Positions 1 to 5,507 of a DNA stretch of 6,870 nt are shown here, piece by piece. The stretch covers positions 1-6,870 of the forward strand of contig DMDI01000172.1 of NCBI GenBank assembly GCA_003445555.1, written 5' to 3'. Numbering within the stretch: position 1 is the first letter of the stretch; every line of letters starts with the position of its first letter. Source of the DNA: Desulfotomaculum sp. (GTDB lineage Bacteria; Bacillota; Desulfotomaculia; Desulfotomaculales; Nap2-2B). A program made the position numbers and the translations under genes. The notes below the pieces were generated by a model. The model was not told the origin of the DNA and searched no databases. It was given only the letters and a program-made list of their open reading frames with translations.

Positions 1-23
1 TAATTCATTACCCATTCCGCCAT
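1..23 (-). CDS. 5' end of an unidentified gene running off the left edge
   Basis: An ATG on the minus strand at 23-21 opens MAEWVMN and continues out of the window. A full AGGAGG lies at 37-32, 8 nt upstream, which is why I chose this start. The frame is also open further upstream, with in-frame ATGs at 62 and 71 after a TAG, so the protein could be 13 to 16 residues longer; those starts have only AGGA or nothing suitable in front. Too little is visible to name a family. It is divergent from the tRNA gene. A weak TATAGA hexamer on the minus strand (82-77) could be its -10 box. Confidence 0.42.
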
Positions 24-93
24 TTTTAAAGCCTCCTGAACATTTAGAATGTCCGGGAGCATTAATTCCATTCCTGTCTATAGAGACATCAGG

Positions 94-122
94 TTGACAT
101 TTAAGAAGCAACAGTTTAACAT
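94..122 (+). promoter_or_regulatory. Promoter of the tRNA-Arg / PAP2 unit
   Basis: A perfect -35 hexamer TTGACA (94-99) is followed after 17 nt by TAACAT (117-122), which matches TATAAT at 4 of 6 positions. The predicted transcript start near 129 leaves about 13 nt of leader before the tRNA, as expected for a tRNA gene. No other promoter-like sequence lies between the tRNA and the next gene. Confidence 0.65.
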
Positions 123-141
123 ACTAAATAGAAAAATTTTT

Positions 142-218
<77 letters not shown>

Positions 219-232
219 AAGAGTATTTTTTT

Positions 233-916
233 ATGATCCAAAAGTTTCGCGGAATATTACTTATAATCATTCTAATTCTGCTTTTTTATAAGCTAATGAG
301 AGAATTAGAAATCTGCCCTGGTTGTTTAAAGGTATGGGCCTCCCCTAAAGTCTGGGCTTTCGATAGAACAATTACCCATTTAATCAGATACCATACAAAC
401 CCGGAGATAACAGGAGTAATGAAAGGTATTACTTTACTGGGTTCTGCCAGCGTAGTATTTTCAATTGCCATGGGAACAATCTCCGTCTTTTTAATCCTGC
501 GACGGCAACTATTAGAACCTCTATTTTTGACTTTTGCTGCAACCGGAAGCTGGCTGCTTAACGAGTTACTAAAATGGAGTTTTCACCGGCCCCGGCCAAC
601 TGTAAACCAATTATTGCATATCACCGGCTACAGCTTTCCAAGTGCCCATTCCATGGTAGGTATGGCTTTTTATGGCGCCATAGCCTATTTGCTATGGATA
701 TATTTACCTTCCCCCCGCTGGCGTTGGTTTTTAACAAGTAGCCTTATTTTGCTTATCGTTTTTATCGGCATAAGCAGAATTTATTTAGGAGTCCATTATC
801 CCAGTGACGTATTGGCTGGATTTATTGCCGGCGGAATTTGGCTAACCTGTTGTGTGCTGGCATTTAATGCCGTCAGTTACCGTACAAGGTTAGTCCGTAA
901 TAATCTGGTTAATTAG
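233..916 (+). CDS. PAP2-family membrane phosphatase
   Basis: A 227-residue integral membrane protein of the PAP2 (type 2 phosphatidic acid phosphatase) superfamily. The three family motifs are complete: K114-x6-R121-P122 (KX6RP), PSAH with His139 (a variant of PSGH), and SR-x5-H-x3-D with Arg182, His188 and Asp192. His188 is the expected nucleophile. Hydrophobic segments lie at about 7-20, 65-90, 95-115, 140-160, 165-182 and 190-212. Bacterial relatives dephosphorylate undecaprenyl pyrophosphate (BcrC type) or phosphatidylglycerol phosphate (PgpB type); the sequence does not decide between them. The start is the first ATG after the tRNA. It has only a weak AAGAG upstream and a run of seven T directly before it. 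A frame opening with TTG at 185 lies inside the tRNA and is not credible. The gene ends in TAG and is convergent with the cyclase gene downstream. Confidence 0.88.
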   Translation: MIQKFRGILLIIILILLFYKLMRELEICPGCLKVWASPKVWAFDRTITHLIRYHTNPEITGVMKGITLLGSASVVFSIAMGTISVFLILRRQLLEPLFLTFAATGSWLLNELLKWSFHRPRPTVNQLLHITGYSFPSAHSMVGMAFYGAIAYLLWIYLPSPRWRWFLTSSLILLIVFIGISRIYLGVHYPSDVLAGFIAGGIWLTCCVLAFNAVSYRTRLVRNNLVN

Positions 917-968
917 CCCGCTAAAAGGGAAATATATAAGCGTTTGTTTCGGTACTTTTAAAGGTAAC

Positions 969-995
969 TTTACATAATAAGTTAGTTTACATAAT
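969..995. repeat. Direct repeat TTTACATAAT, two copies
   Basis: The 10-mer occurs at 969-978 and 986-995, a 17-bp period, in the gap between the convergent PAP2 and cyclase genes. The rest of this gap (917-1093) shows no convincing terminator hairpin or small gene. The function is unknown and chance is possible in AT-rich DNA. Confidence 0.35.
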
Positions 996-1093
996 GTTTA
1001 TGTTCCTCTCAGGGCTGCTTGTTCTCTTATTCTTTTGAAAAGGTATTGCCATTGAGTTGTAACTGATTTTTTGAAAGCGGGAATATTTGTGCG

Positions 1094-1882
1094 CTATTTT
1101 ACTTTTCCGGCGTACATGTTTTTATCCGCCGCCTCAAGCAAGTCTTCAATATTCATACCGTCATCAGGAAACTTGGCTGTACCTACGGAAAAGTCAACAG
1201 GAATGTCTCCAGCATTTAGCCTTAATAGTTCCAGATTTTTCATTATTCTGGTTTTTAAGGTTTCAGACCTTGGTCCTTCCCTGGGAAACAGGATTACGAA
1301 CTCGTCGCCCCCATAGCGTGCAGCCAAATCATAATCCCGGATGCTTTGCTTTATTGCTTCCGCTAGGGCTTTTATTGCTTTATCTCCCACTTGGTGTCCC
1401 ATCGTGTCGTTGATTTTCTTTAGTTTGTTAACATCTATCACGGCAATTGACGGACCCGATTCTTCAAGTTGCCGGACATGGAAAAGTTCTTGCTCAAACT
1501 CTCTGAAAAATACCTGACGGTTGTTAAGTCCGGTAAGCGGGTCAGTTTCGGACTGCCTGCGAAACTTAAGGGATATTTTGCTTAGCTCCAAAAGCGAAAA
1601 ACAAATGCCAATAAAAACCATCAGTAGACCTAAGTTTCCTAAAACTATTTCTCCGGTTACCCGCTTAATTAAGGAAGGAATATAGTATAACATACCAATA
1701 ATATCAACGCTAACCCCCGCAATTAAGAGGATAAAACCAATAATAAATACTTGCTCCGGCCGGGTAGTTTTTCTCAAGCGAAAGCGGAAAAAAAATAATA
1801 GCCAGATTGAAACTCCAGTATAAATAAATAATTTTATTATTTTGCAAATTAATCTGAAGTACAGGTCTGTTCCGTATTCCAT
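1094..1882 (-). CDS. Membrane-anchored diguanylate cyclase (GGDEF protein)
   Basis: A 262-residue protein predicted to make cyclic di-GMP from two GTP. The N-terminal part has three likely transmembrane segments (about 15-33, 43-67 and 77-99), with very short loops and no recognisable periplasmic sensor domain. The GGDEF domain follows from about 110 to the end: DPLTGLN (114-120), metal ligand Asp150 in DVNKLKKIND, and an intact GGDEF at 191-195, so catalysis is expected. RDYD (182-185), five residues before GGDEF, matches the RxxD inhibitory I-site, which suggests product feedback. There is no EAL or HD-GYP domain. The ATG at 1882 is the first possible start after an upstream in-frame TAA, but it lacks a clear ribosome binding site, so translation may be weak. 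The gene lies 119 bp downstream of fchA on the same strand and has its own promoter candidate. It ends in TAG. Confidence 0.92.
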   Translation of the reverse strand: MEYGTDLYFRLICKIIKLFIYTGVSIWLLFFFRFRLRKTTRPEQVFIIGFILLIAGVSVDIIGMLYYIPSLIKRVTGEIVLGNLGLLMVFIGICFSLLELSKISLKFRRQSETDPLTGLNNRQVFFREFEQELFHVRQLEESGPSIAVIDVNKLKKINDTMGHQVGDKAIKALAEAIKQSIRDYDLAARYGGDEFVILFPREGPRSETLKTRIMKNLELLRLNAGDIPVDFSVGTAKFPDDGMNIEDLLEAADKNMYAGKVK

Positions 1883-1944
1883 AAGCCAATAAAGTACCGT
1901 TAATAATTTTATTTAAAAGGTTGTTTGATTAAAATTATCCGTCA

Positions 1945-1973
1945 ATTATAGGAAGATAGAATATATTAGTCTA
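1945..1973 (-). promoter_or_regulatory. Promoter candidate for the diguanylate cyclase gene
   Basis: On the minus strand, TAGACT (1973-1968, 4 of 6 matches to TTGACA) is followed after exactly 17 nt by a perfect TATAAT (1950-1945). The predicted start near 1938 gives a leader of about 55 nt to the ATG at 1882. This supports transcription separate from folD-fchA, although I see no terminator after fchA, so read-through is also possible. Confidence 0.6.
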
Positions 1974-1977
1974 ATAT
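1963..1977. promoter_or_regulatory. Perfect palindrome over the -35 box (operator candidate)
   Basis: ATATTAG-T-CTAATAT is a perfect inverted repeat with 7-bp arms around one central base. It covers the -35 hexamer of the predicted cyclase promoter. An AT-rich stem without an adjacent T-tract fits a protein-binding site better than a terminator. The binding protein is unknown. Confidence 0.45.
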
Positions 1978-2001
1978 GGCTCTTTTTCTTTTATCCCTGA
2001 T

Positions 2002-2628
2002 TTACCCTAATCTATCTTGTACGGTGGCTAAAATTTCGGCTTTTAATTTTTGGGCCGCCCTTACTAAATTTTCTTTTTGGGTACGGGCATAAACAACGTA
2101 AGTTTCTTCTTTAATAAGGGGAAGATTAATGTCCACACATAATAACACTGCTTCCAGGGCGCCGGCACAAAGATAAGCGGCCACTCCTGCGTCACTAATA
2201 GCCATTTTACTGCCTATATGACTCATCTTACGGGTAAGGGTCAGGGCTTCTAAAAGAATAGCGGCGGTTTCTAAGGGAACATCTGTAGCTTTTTTAAATG
2301 CTTTTTGCCTTGCATCTTCCCGGGCCTTTTTTTCTTCCGGGGTATTTTGGGGCAACCGGTAGGTAGCCATAAATTCCGTAAAAGCGGCTATATCCAGTTC
2401 AACCATTTTTTCTAATTTAGCCATTAAATCCTGGGCAGCACCGGTAACTTCTATTATTTCTTCTTCTAAAGCCGTGTTTTTACCAGAAGTAAGGTGACCC
2501 ACCATGACCGTCATAGAAAGGCCAAGACAACCGGCTAAGGCAGAAATACTTCCTCCCCCAGGGGTAGGGTCACGGGAGGCGGCCAATTCTATTACTTTAC
2601 GCAGCGGTAAATCAAAAAGTGTCTCCAT
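2002..2628 (-). CDS. fchA: Cyclodeaminase / methenyl-THF cyclohydrolase, FchA family
   Basis: A 208-residue cytosolic protein of the formiminotransferase-cyclodeaminase (FTCD_C) family, full length for the stand-alone form. Visible family blocks are the glycine-rich PTPGGGS (21-27), the GHLTSGK block (44-50), Asp79 with the following AAF segment, the AYRLP-like stretch TYRLPQ (89-94), DVPLE (116-120) and SDAGVAAY (145-152). Members either convert formimino-THF to methenyl-THF with release of ammonia (histidine or purine breakdown) or, in acetogens, act as methenyl-THF cyclohydrolase. No formiminotransferase domain or histidine-degradation gene is nearby, while folD overlaps it by 17 nt, so I infer the cyclohydrolase role. 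The ATG at 2628 was chosen because AGGAGG lies 9 nt upstream; the frame extends 14 codons further but those residues are not family-like. It ends in TAA without a visible terminator. Confidence 0.9.
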   Translation of the reverse strand: METLFDLPLRKVIELAASRDPTPGGGSISALAGCLGLSMTVMVGHLTSGKNTALEEEIIEVTGAAQDLMAKLEKMVELDIAAFTEFMATYRLPQNTPEEKKAREDARQKAFKKATDVPLETAAILLEALTLTRKMSHIGSKMAISDAGVAAYLCAGALEAVLLCVDINLPLIKEETYVVYARTQKENLVRAAQKLKAEILATVQDRLG

Positions 2629-3481
2629 GTTCCTTTCCCTCCTGTTGCATTTGAATGGCCCGGCAAACATTTTTTAAAAGCAAGACCGTGGTTAAACTTC
2701 CTACTCCCCCGGGAACCGGCGTAATAGCCCCGGCAATTTCCTTTACCGCTTCAAAATCAACATCGCCATAAATTCCTTCCTCCAGAGCATTTATTCCGGC
2801 ATCCACCACCACTGCTCCCGGTTTAACCATTTCCCCTTTGATCAATTTTGGCTGTCCGGCCGCCACAAATAAAATTTCGGCCTGCCTGGTATGAAAGGGG
2901 AGGTCAACCGTTCTGGTATGACATACGGTAACCGTAGCATTTTCCTTCAGGAGCATAAAAATTAAAGGCCGGCCTACTGTTTCTCCTCTTCCCGCCAGAA
3001 CGGCGTGCCTGCCGGCAATTTCTATATTACTCCGTTTTAAAATCTCAATACAGGCCGCAGGAGTAGCCGGAAAAAGACCTTCTTTCCCGCTTAATAAATA
3101 CCCTTTATTTAAGGGGTGCAAACCATCTATATCTTTAACCGGGGAAATAGCGGCAACTACTCTTTGCTTGTCTATTCTTGGAGGTAACGGCAACTCAATT
3201 ACAATACCGTGGACTTTAGGATCATTATTTAGCTCACTAAGCAAGGCTAAAATTTCCCTGGTTTTAACCGTGTCCTTAAAAGTAAAAAGATTAAGGTCAA
3301 TTCCCACCTGTTGGCAGAGGTTTTGTTTTGATCTTACATAAACTAAAGAGGCCGCGTCATCACCGGCCTGGATAACGGCTAAATTAGGCATGATCTTTTG
3401 TTCACGCCATTTCATAGTCTCTATTTTTAGTTCTGCCCGCACCTGGGCGGCTATAGCTTTTCCGTCAATTATTTTAGCCAG
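2612..3481 (-). CDS. folD: Methylene-THF dehydrogenase (FolD), probably impaired as cyclohydrolase
   Basis: A cytosolic FolD-family protein of about 289 residues that interconverts methylene- and methenyl-THF with NAD(P), and in typical members also hydrolyses methenyl-THF to formyl-THF. The family N-terminus AKIIDGKAIAAQ is encoded just upstream of the first GTG (3442), so the true start must lie further up. CTG at 3481 gives M-AKIIDGKAIA and has AAGGAAAGG (3495-3487) in front. ATT at 3484 is the alternative; no ATG, GTG or TTG is available before the upstream in-frame TGA. Catalytic Tyr48 and Lys52 (YVRSK) and Asp119 in DIDG are present. The Gln of the VQLPLP motif (E. coli Q98) is Glu96, in ELPLP. 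The cofactor signatures also differ: GRGETVGRP (164-172) has Gly where Ser is usual, and PGGVGSLT (257-264) replaces PGGVGPMT. It is first in a unit with fchA and ends in TGA. Confidence 0.9.
   Translation of the reverse strand: MAKIIDGKAIAAQVRAELKIETMKWREQKIMPNLAVIQAGDDAASLVYVRSKQNLCQQVGIDLNLFTFKDTVKTREILALLSELNNDPKVHGIVIELPLPPRIDKQRVVAAISPVKDIDGLHPLNKGYLLSGKEGLFPATPAACIEILKRSNIEIAGRHAVLAGRGETVGRPLIFMLLKENATVTVCHTRTVDLPFHTRQAEILFVAAGQPKLIKGEMVKPGAVVVDAGINALEEGIYGDVDFEAVKEIAGAITPVPGGVGSLTTVLLLKNVCRAIQMQQEGKEHGDTF
2638..2643 (-). promoter_or_regulatory. Ribosome binding site of fchA inside folD
   Basis: AGGAGG on the minus strand, 9 nt before the ATG at 2628, embedded in the last codons of folD. 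It sets the fchA start and, with the 17-nt overlap, points to translational coupling. Confidence 0.85.
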
Positions 3482-3486
3482 AATAA

Positions 3487-3495
3487 CCTTTCCTT
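3487..3495 (-). promoter_or_regulatory. Ribosome binding site that places the folD start
   Basis: AAGGAAAGG on the minus strand. Measured from AAGGA the gap is 9 nt to CTG (3481) or 6 nt to ATT (3484); measured from the second AGG it is 5 nt or 2 nt. It is about 45 nt from the GTG at 3442, too far to serve it. This supports a non-standard start codon for folD. Confidence 0.65.
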
Positions 3496-3521
3496 TCTCG
3501 TTAAAATTTCAGGTCATAAGC

Positions 3522-3537
3522 AAGATCTTTAGATCTT
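3522..3537. promoter_or_regulatory. Palindrome in the folD leader
   Basis: AAGATCT-TT-AGATCTT is a perfect inverted repeat with 7-bp arms and a 2-base centre. It sits just downstream of the predicted folD transcript start (about 3542) and upstream of its ribosome binding site. It could be an operator that blocks early elongation, or a small leader hairpin (6-bp stem, 4-nt loop). No good T-tract follows on either strand, so a terminator is less likely. Confidence 0.45.
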
Positions 3538-3548
3538 CTTTTCTCCTT

Positions 3549-3577
3549 ACTATAGCATTTTTCTTGTGTATTTTAAA
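3549..3577 (-). promoter_or_regulatory. Promoter candidate for folD-fchA
   Basis: On the minus strand, TTTAAA (3577-3572, 4 of 6 matches) is followed after 17 nt by TATAGT (3554-3549). A TGC sits directly before the -10, forming an extended -10 element. The predicted start near 3542 gives a leader of about 60 nt. It overlaps the region of the divergent rpsT promoter. Confidence 0.5.
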
Positions 3578-3592
3578 AACTCATGTTAAAAT
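3564..3592 (+). promoter_or_regulatory. Promoter candidate for rpsT
   Basis: TTGTGT (3564-3569) is followed after 17 nt by TAAAAT (3587-3592, 5 of 6 matches), preceded by TGT, an extended -10. The predicted start near 3599 gives a leader of about 32 nt carrying the ribosome binding site. The ATG at 3583 lies within this promoter and so cannot be the rpsT start. Confidence 0.5.
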
Positions 3593-3615
3593 TAATCTTG
3601 TCATTTTTGCGGGTT

Positions 3616-3625
3616 AAGGGGGTGA
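3616..3625 (+). promoter_or_regulatory. Ribosome binding site of rpsT
   Basis: AAGGGGGTGA differs at one base from the full anti-16S complement AAGGAGGTGA and lies 5 nt before GTG at 3631. It selects that GTG over the ATG at 3583 and over the out-of-frame ATG at 3629-3631. Confidence 0.8.
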
Positions 3626-3630
3626 AAAAT

Positions 3631-3906
3631 GTGCCTAAGATTAAGTCGGCGGTCAAAAGGGTAAGAATTATTCGCAAACATACTTTGCGCAACGTCAGCT
3701 TAAAGTCCGCCCTGCGTACGGCTATTCGCAAGCTGGAGAAAAGTTTAACCGGAAATGACCGGCAGGTAACAGGGCAAAATTTACGTAATGCCTTGCGGAC
3801 AATAGATAAAGCCGTAACTAAAGGTATTTTACATAAAAATACCGCCGCCCGAAAAAAATCGCGTCTTACCAAGAAATACAATCATCAAATAAAACAGGCT
3901 ATGTAA
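3631..3906 (+). CDS. rpsT: 30S ribosomal protein S20
   Basis: A 91-residue, very basic protein that binds 16S rRNA in the small subunit body. Family landmarks are the N-terminal PKIKSAVKRVR, the central KSALRTAIRKLEK helix, and the C-terminal KAVTKGILHKNTAARKKSR block with the near-invariant HKNxAARKKSRL pattern. Length is normal for S20. It starts with GTG behind a near-perfect ribosome binding site. In E. coli rpsT also has a non-ATG start (TTG) tied to autoregulation; whether that applies here is inference. It is transcribed away from folD and towards holA, a common neighbour of rpsT in Firmicutes. It ends in TAA. Confidence 0.96.
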   Translation: MPKIKSAVKRVRIIRKHTLRNVSLKSALRTAIRKLEKSLTGNDRQVTGQNLRNALRTIDKAVTKGILHKNTAARKKSRLTKKYNHQIKQAM

Positions 3907-3926
3907 TTAAGTAACAAAATTATACT

Positions 3927-3943
3927 TTATATAACTTATATAA
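3927..3943. repeat. AT-only inverted repeat after rpsT
   Basis: TTATATAA-C-TTATATAA is a perfect inverted repeat with 8-bp arms around one base; each arm is itself a palindrome. It lies 21 nt after the rpsT stop. The stem contains no G-C pair, so it would be a poor terminator alone. Confidence 0.4.
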
Positions 3944-3945
3944 TT

Positions 3946-3968
3946 AATATTTAAGCTTAAATATTTTT
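3946..3968 (+). terminator. Weak terminator candidate of rpsT (20-bp palindrome)
   Basis: A perfect 20-bp palindrome (3946-3965) centred on AAGCTT, with arms AATATTTAAG and CTTAAATATT, followed by TTT so that the RNA ends in five U. As RNA it forms an 8-bp A-U stem with an AGCU loop. That is weak for an intrinsic terminator, but it is the best hairpin between the convergent rpsT and holA genes. No U-tract follows on the minus strand. It could instead act as a DNA-level site. Confidence 0.35.
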
Positions 3969-4018
3969 GTCAATTTATGACCTTACGATACCCCGCTTAT
4001 GATTTTAATGTAACTAAC

Positions 4019-5074
4019 TTATTTACGAAGTTCCAACAAAAGGGTTTCTATAGCGGGGTAAAAGTCCAGTTTTCCTGTTTTAGTGCCCAGGTCTATTTCA
4101 AGCAGCCTGTTCAGGGTAGTAGTTATTTGCCGTTCGTTAAAATTTTTGCTTTGGTTGATTATTTTGTTAGCAACATAAGGATGGATATTTAGTTGTTTAA
4201 TTAGTTCGGTTTGGGAACAGCCTGAGGATACTAGCTGCCTGGTTTGTAAAATTAAACGAAACTGCCGGGCCAGCATAGCCAGAATAACCGGGGGTGGTTG
4301 GCGATTGACCAGGAGGTCTTTTATTCCTTTAAGTGCCTGCGAAATAAGGCGCTGACCAATAGCATCAACCACCTTAAATATACTTTCCTCAATTAAAGGC
4401 TCCGTTAATATTTGAACATCGCTTGCTTCAATTACTTTTTTATCTCCCGTAAAAGTAATCAGCTTTTGTATTTCGTTTTTCAAAAGAAACATGTTTTGGC
4501 CCACCCTGTTTAAAAGCACTTCTATGGTGGCAGGGGCAATTTTCTTTCCGGCCCTTTGGGCTTCTTTAGCCAGCCATTTATGTAAATCCCGGCGTTTCAA
4601 GGAGGCAAATTCTATTACCCGGCCGTTTTTTTTAACGGCTTTAAATAAATTTCGTCTTTGGTCTACGCTCTGGCCGGTGTTAAAAACCAAACAGGCAGAG
4701 GGTAATGGTTTTTGTAAATAATTTAGAAGGACCCTCTTTTTATTTTCAACCTCGCTATCATTATCTTTTTCATTATCTTTTTCAGCGGTGTTTTTTTTGG
4801 TCAGGGCAGAAAAAAAGCGCGCGTGCCGGACAATAATCAAGCGACGTTCCACCATAACGGGGGGGGTACGGGCACAAGATACAACAACTTCCTCGCTTGT
4901 TTCTTCGCCGTCTAAAACATCAATATTAAAAGCGGCTATTTCAGGAGGTATAAGGTCTTGACGAAATTTTTGCACCGCTTGTTCCCGTAAATAGGCTTCT
5001 GTCCCAAAAAAAAGATAAACCGGGGCGATATTTTTTAAGCGCAGGTCATTCATGAGTTCGCGGTAATATTGCAT
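4019..5074 (-). CDS. holA: DNA polymerase III, delta subunit (clamp loader)
   Basis: A 351-residue cytosolic subunit of the DNA polymerase III clamp loader that opens the beta sliding clamp. The N-terminal domain begins with APVYLFFGTEAYLRE (17-31), and ERRLIIVRHA (76-85) is the usual strand near the clamp-opening region. The middle carries GQNMFLLKNEIQKL (192-205). The C-terminal collar domain has the typical LARQFRLILQTRQL (258-271), NIHPYVANKI (286-295) and DLGTKTGKLD (328-337) blocks. Between about 92 and 112 lies a charged low-complexity insert (TAEKDNEKDNDSEVENKK) that looks clade-specific. The ATG at 5074 has AAAGGG 10 nt upstream. It follows the MBL gene by 55 nt and probably shares its transcript with comEC and MBL. 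It ends in TAA. Confidence 0.95.
   Translation of the reverse strand: MQYYRELMNDLRLKNIAPVYLFFGTEAYLREQAVQKFRQDLIPPEIAAFNIDVLDGEETSEEVVVSCARTPPVMVERRLIIVRHARFFSALTKKNTAEKDNEKDNDSEVENKKRVLLNYLQKPLPSACLVFNTGQSVDQRRNLFKAVKKNGRVIEFASLKRRDLHKWLAKEAQRAGKKIAPATIEVLLNRVGQNMFLLKNEIQKLITFTGDKKVIEASDVQILTEPLIEESIFKVVDAIGQRLISQALKGIKDLLVNRQPPPVILAMLARQFRLILQTRQLVSSGCSQTELIKQLNIHPYVANKIINQSKNFNERQITTTLNRLLEIDLGTKTGKLDFYPAIETLLLELRK
4760..4783 (-). repeat. 12-bp tandem duplication inside holA
   Basis: Two perfect adjacent copies of a 12-mer (GAAAAAGATAAT on the minus strand) encode EKDN-EKDN in the charged loop of the delta subunit. The unit is a multiple of three, so copy changes keep the frame. Confidence 0.8.
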
Positions 5075-5129
5075 TATTTAGGCGCCCTTTCTGGCGGGTA
5101 AATAAACTGTTTCCAGGTATTTCCCGGGA

Positions 5130-5486
5130 CTATTTCTTGTTTTTAATTTTAGCCAAATAGTGATAAATGCCTTGGGCGTTAAAGTCTAAATCAAAAAATA
5201 CCTGTTGAAAAACCGGCAGCTGGTAATTATTTATTCCGTACTGAGCCAATTCATCTTTGACGTAGGTGGTTATTATTTCCTTAATATGTTCTGCCGTTCC
5301 CCCTTTTTGGAACACTTTTTGTCCCAAAGCCAGGAATTTTTCTGCCAGCTGTAAGTTACGGCTCATGATAAGGGCAAGATTACTCGCCCGGCCGTAATGA
5401 GTGAAAAAAACGTGTTCCAGCGGCAAGCTATTGATTTGCTCTATAGTTGCTTTTAAGCCGTTTGGTTCAAATTCAGGCGGAGGCAT
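5130..5486 (-). CDS. C-terminal part of the interrupted MBL-fold hydrolase
   Basis: 118 residues from an ATG at 5486, in the same frame as the part upstream and seven codons after its stop. It carries the FFTHYG motif (His30 here) and the helical C-terminus. The sequence before the ATG is CTTCCTCCC, the opposite of a ribosome binding site, so independent initiation is unlikely. It is best seen as the rest of the upstream gene. Confidence 0.55.
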   Translation of the reverse strand: MPPPEFEPNGLKATIEQINSLPLEHVFFTHYGRASNLALIMSRNLQLAEKFLALGQKVFQKGGTAEHIKEIITTYVKDELAQYGINNYQLPVFQQVFFDLDFNAQGIYHYLAKIKNKK

Positions 5487-5507
5487 GGGAGGAAGAATAT
5501 AATCAAA

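Noticed and set aside
219..232. An intrinsic terminator after the tRNA
   Set aside because: There is a T7 run but no hairpin directly before it other than the tRNA fold itself, which lies about 11 nt away.
1071..1413. Plus-strand open frames over the GGDEF domain
   Set aside because: They are antisense to well-conserved cyclase codons and show no protein-like features or start signals.
2629..2670. A longer FchA starting at 2670
   Set aside because: The extra 14 residues are the folD frame read out of phase and not family-like; ATG 2628 has AGGAGG at 9 nt.
3440..3442. GTG 3442 as the folD start
   Set aside because: It would remove the conserved AKIIDGKAIA region and has no ribosome binding site at a usable distance.
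3390..3617. Possible plus-strand gene antisense to the folD 5' region
   Set aside because: Its frame mirrors folD codons, has no ribosome binding site and no family-like sequence.
3583..3630. A 16-residue N-terminal extension of S20 from ATG 3583
   Set aside because: The ATG lies within the predicted promoter, and the family N-terminus begins at GTG 3631 behind a near-perfect ribosome binding site.
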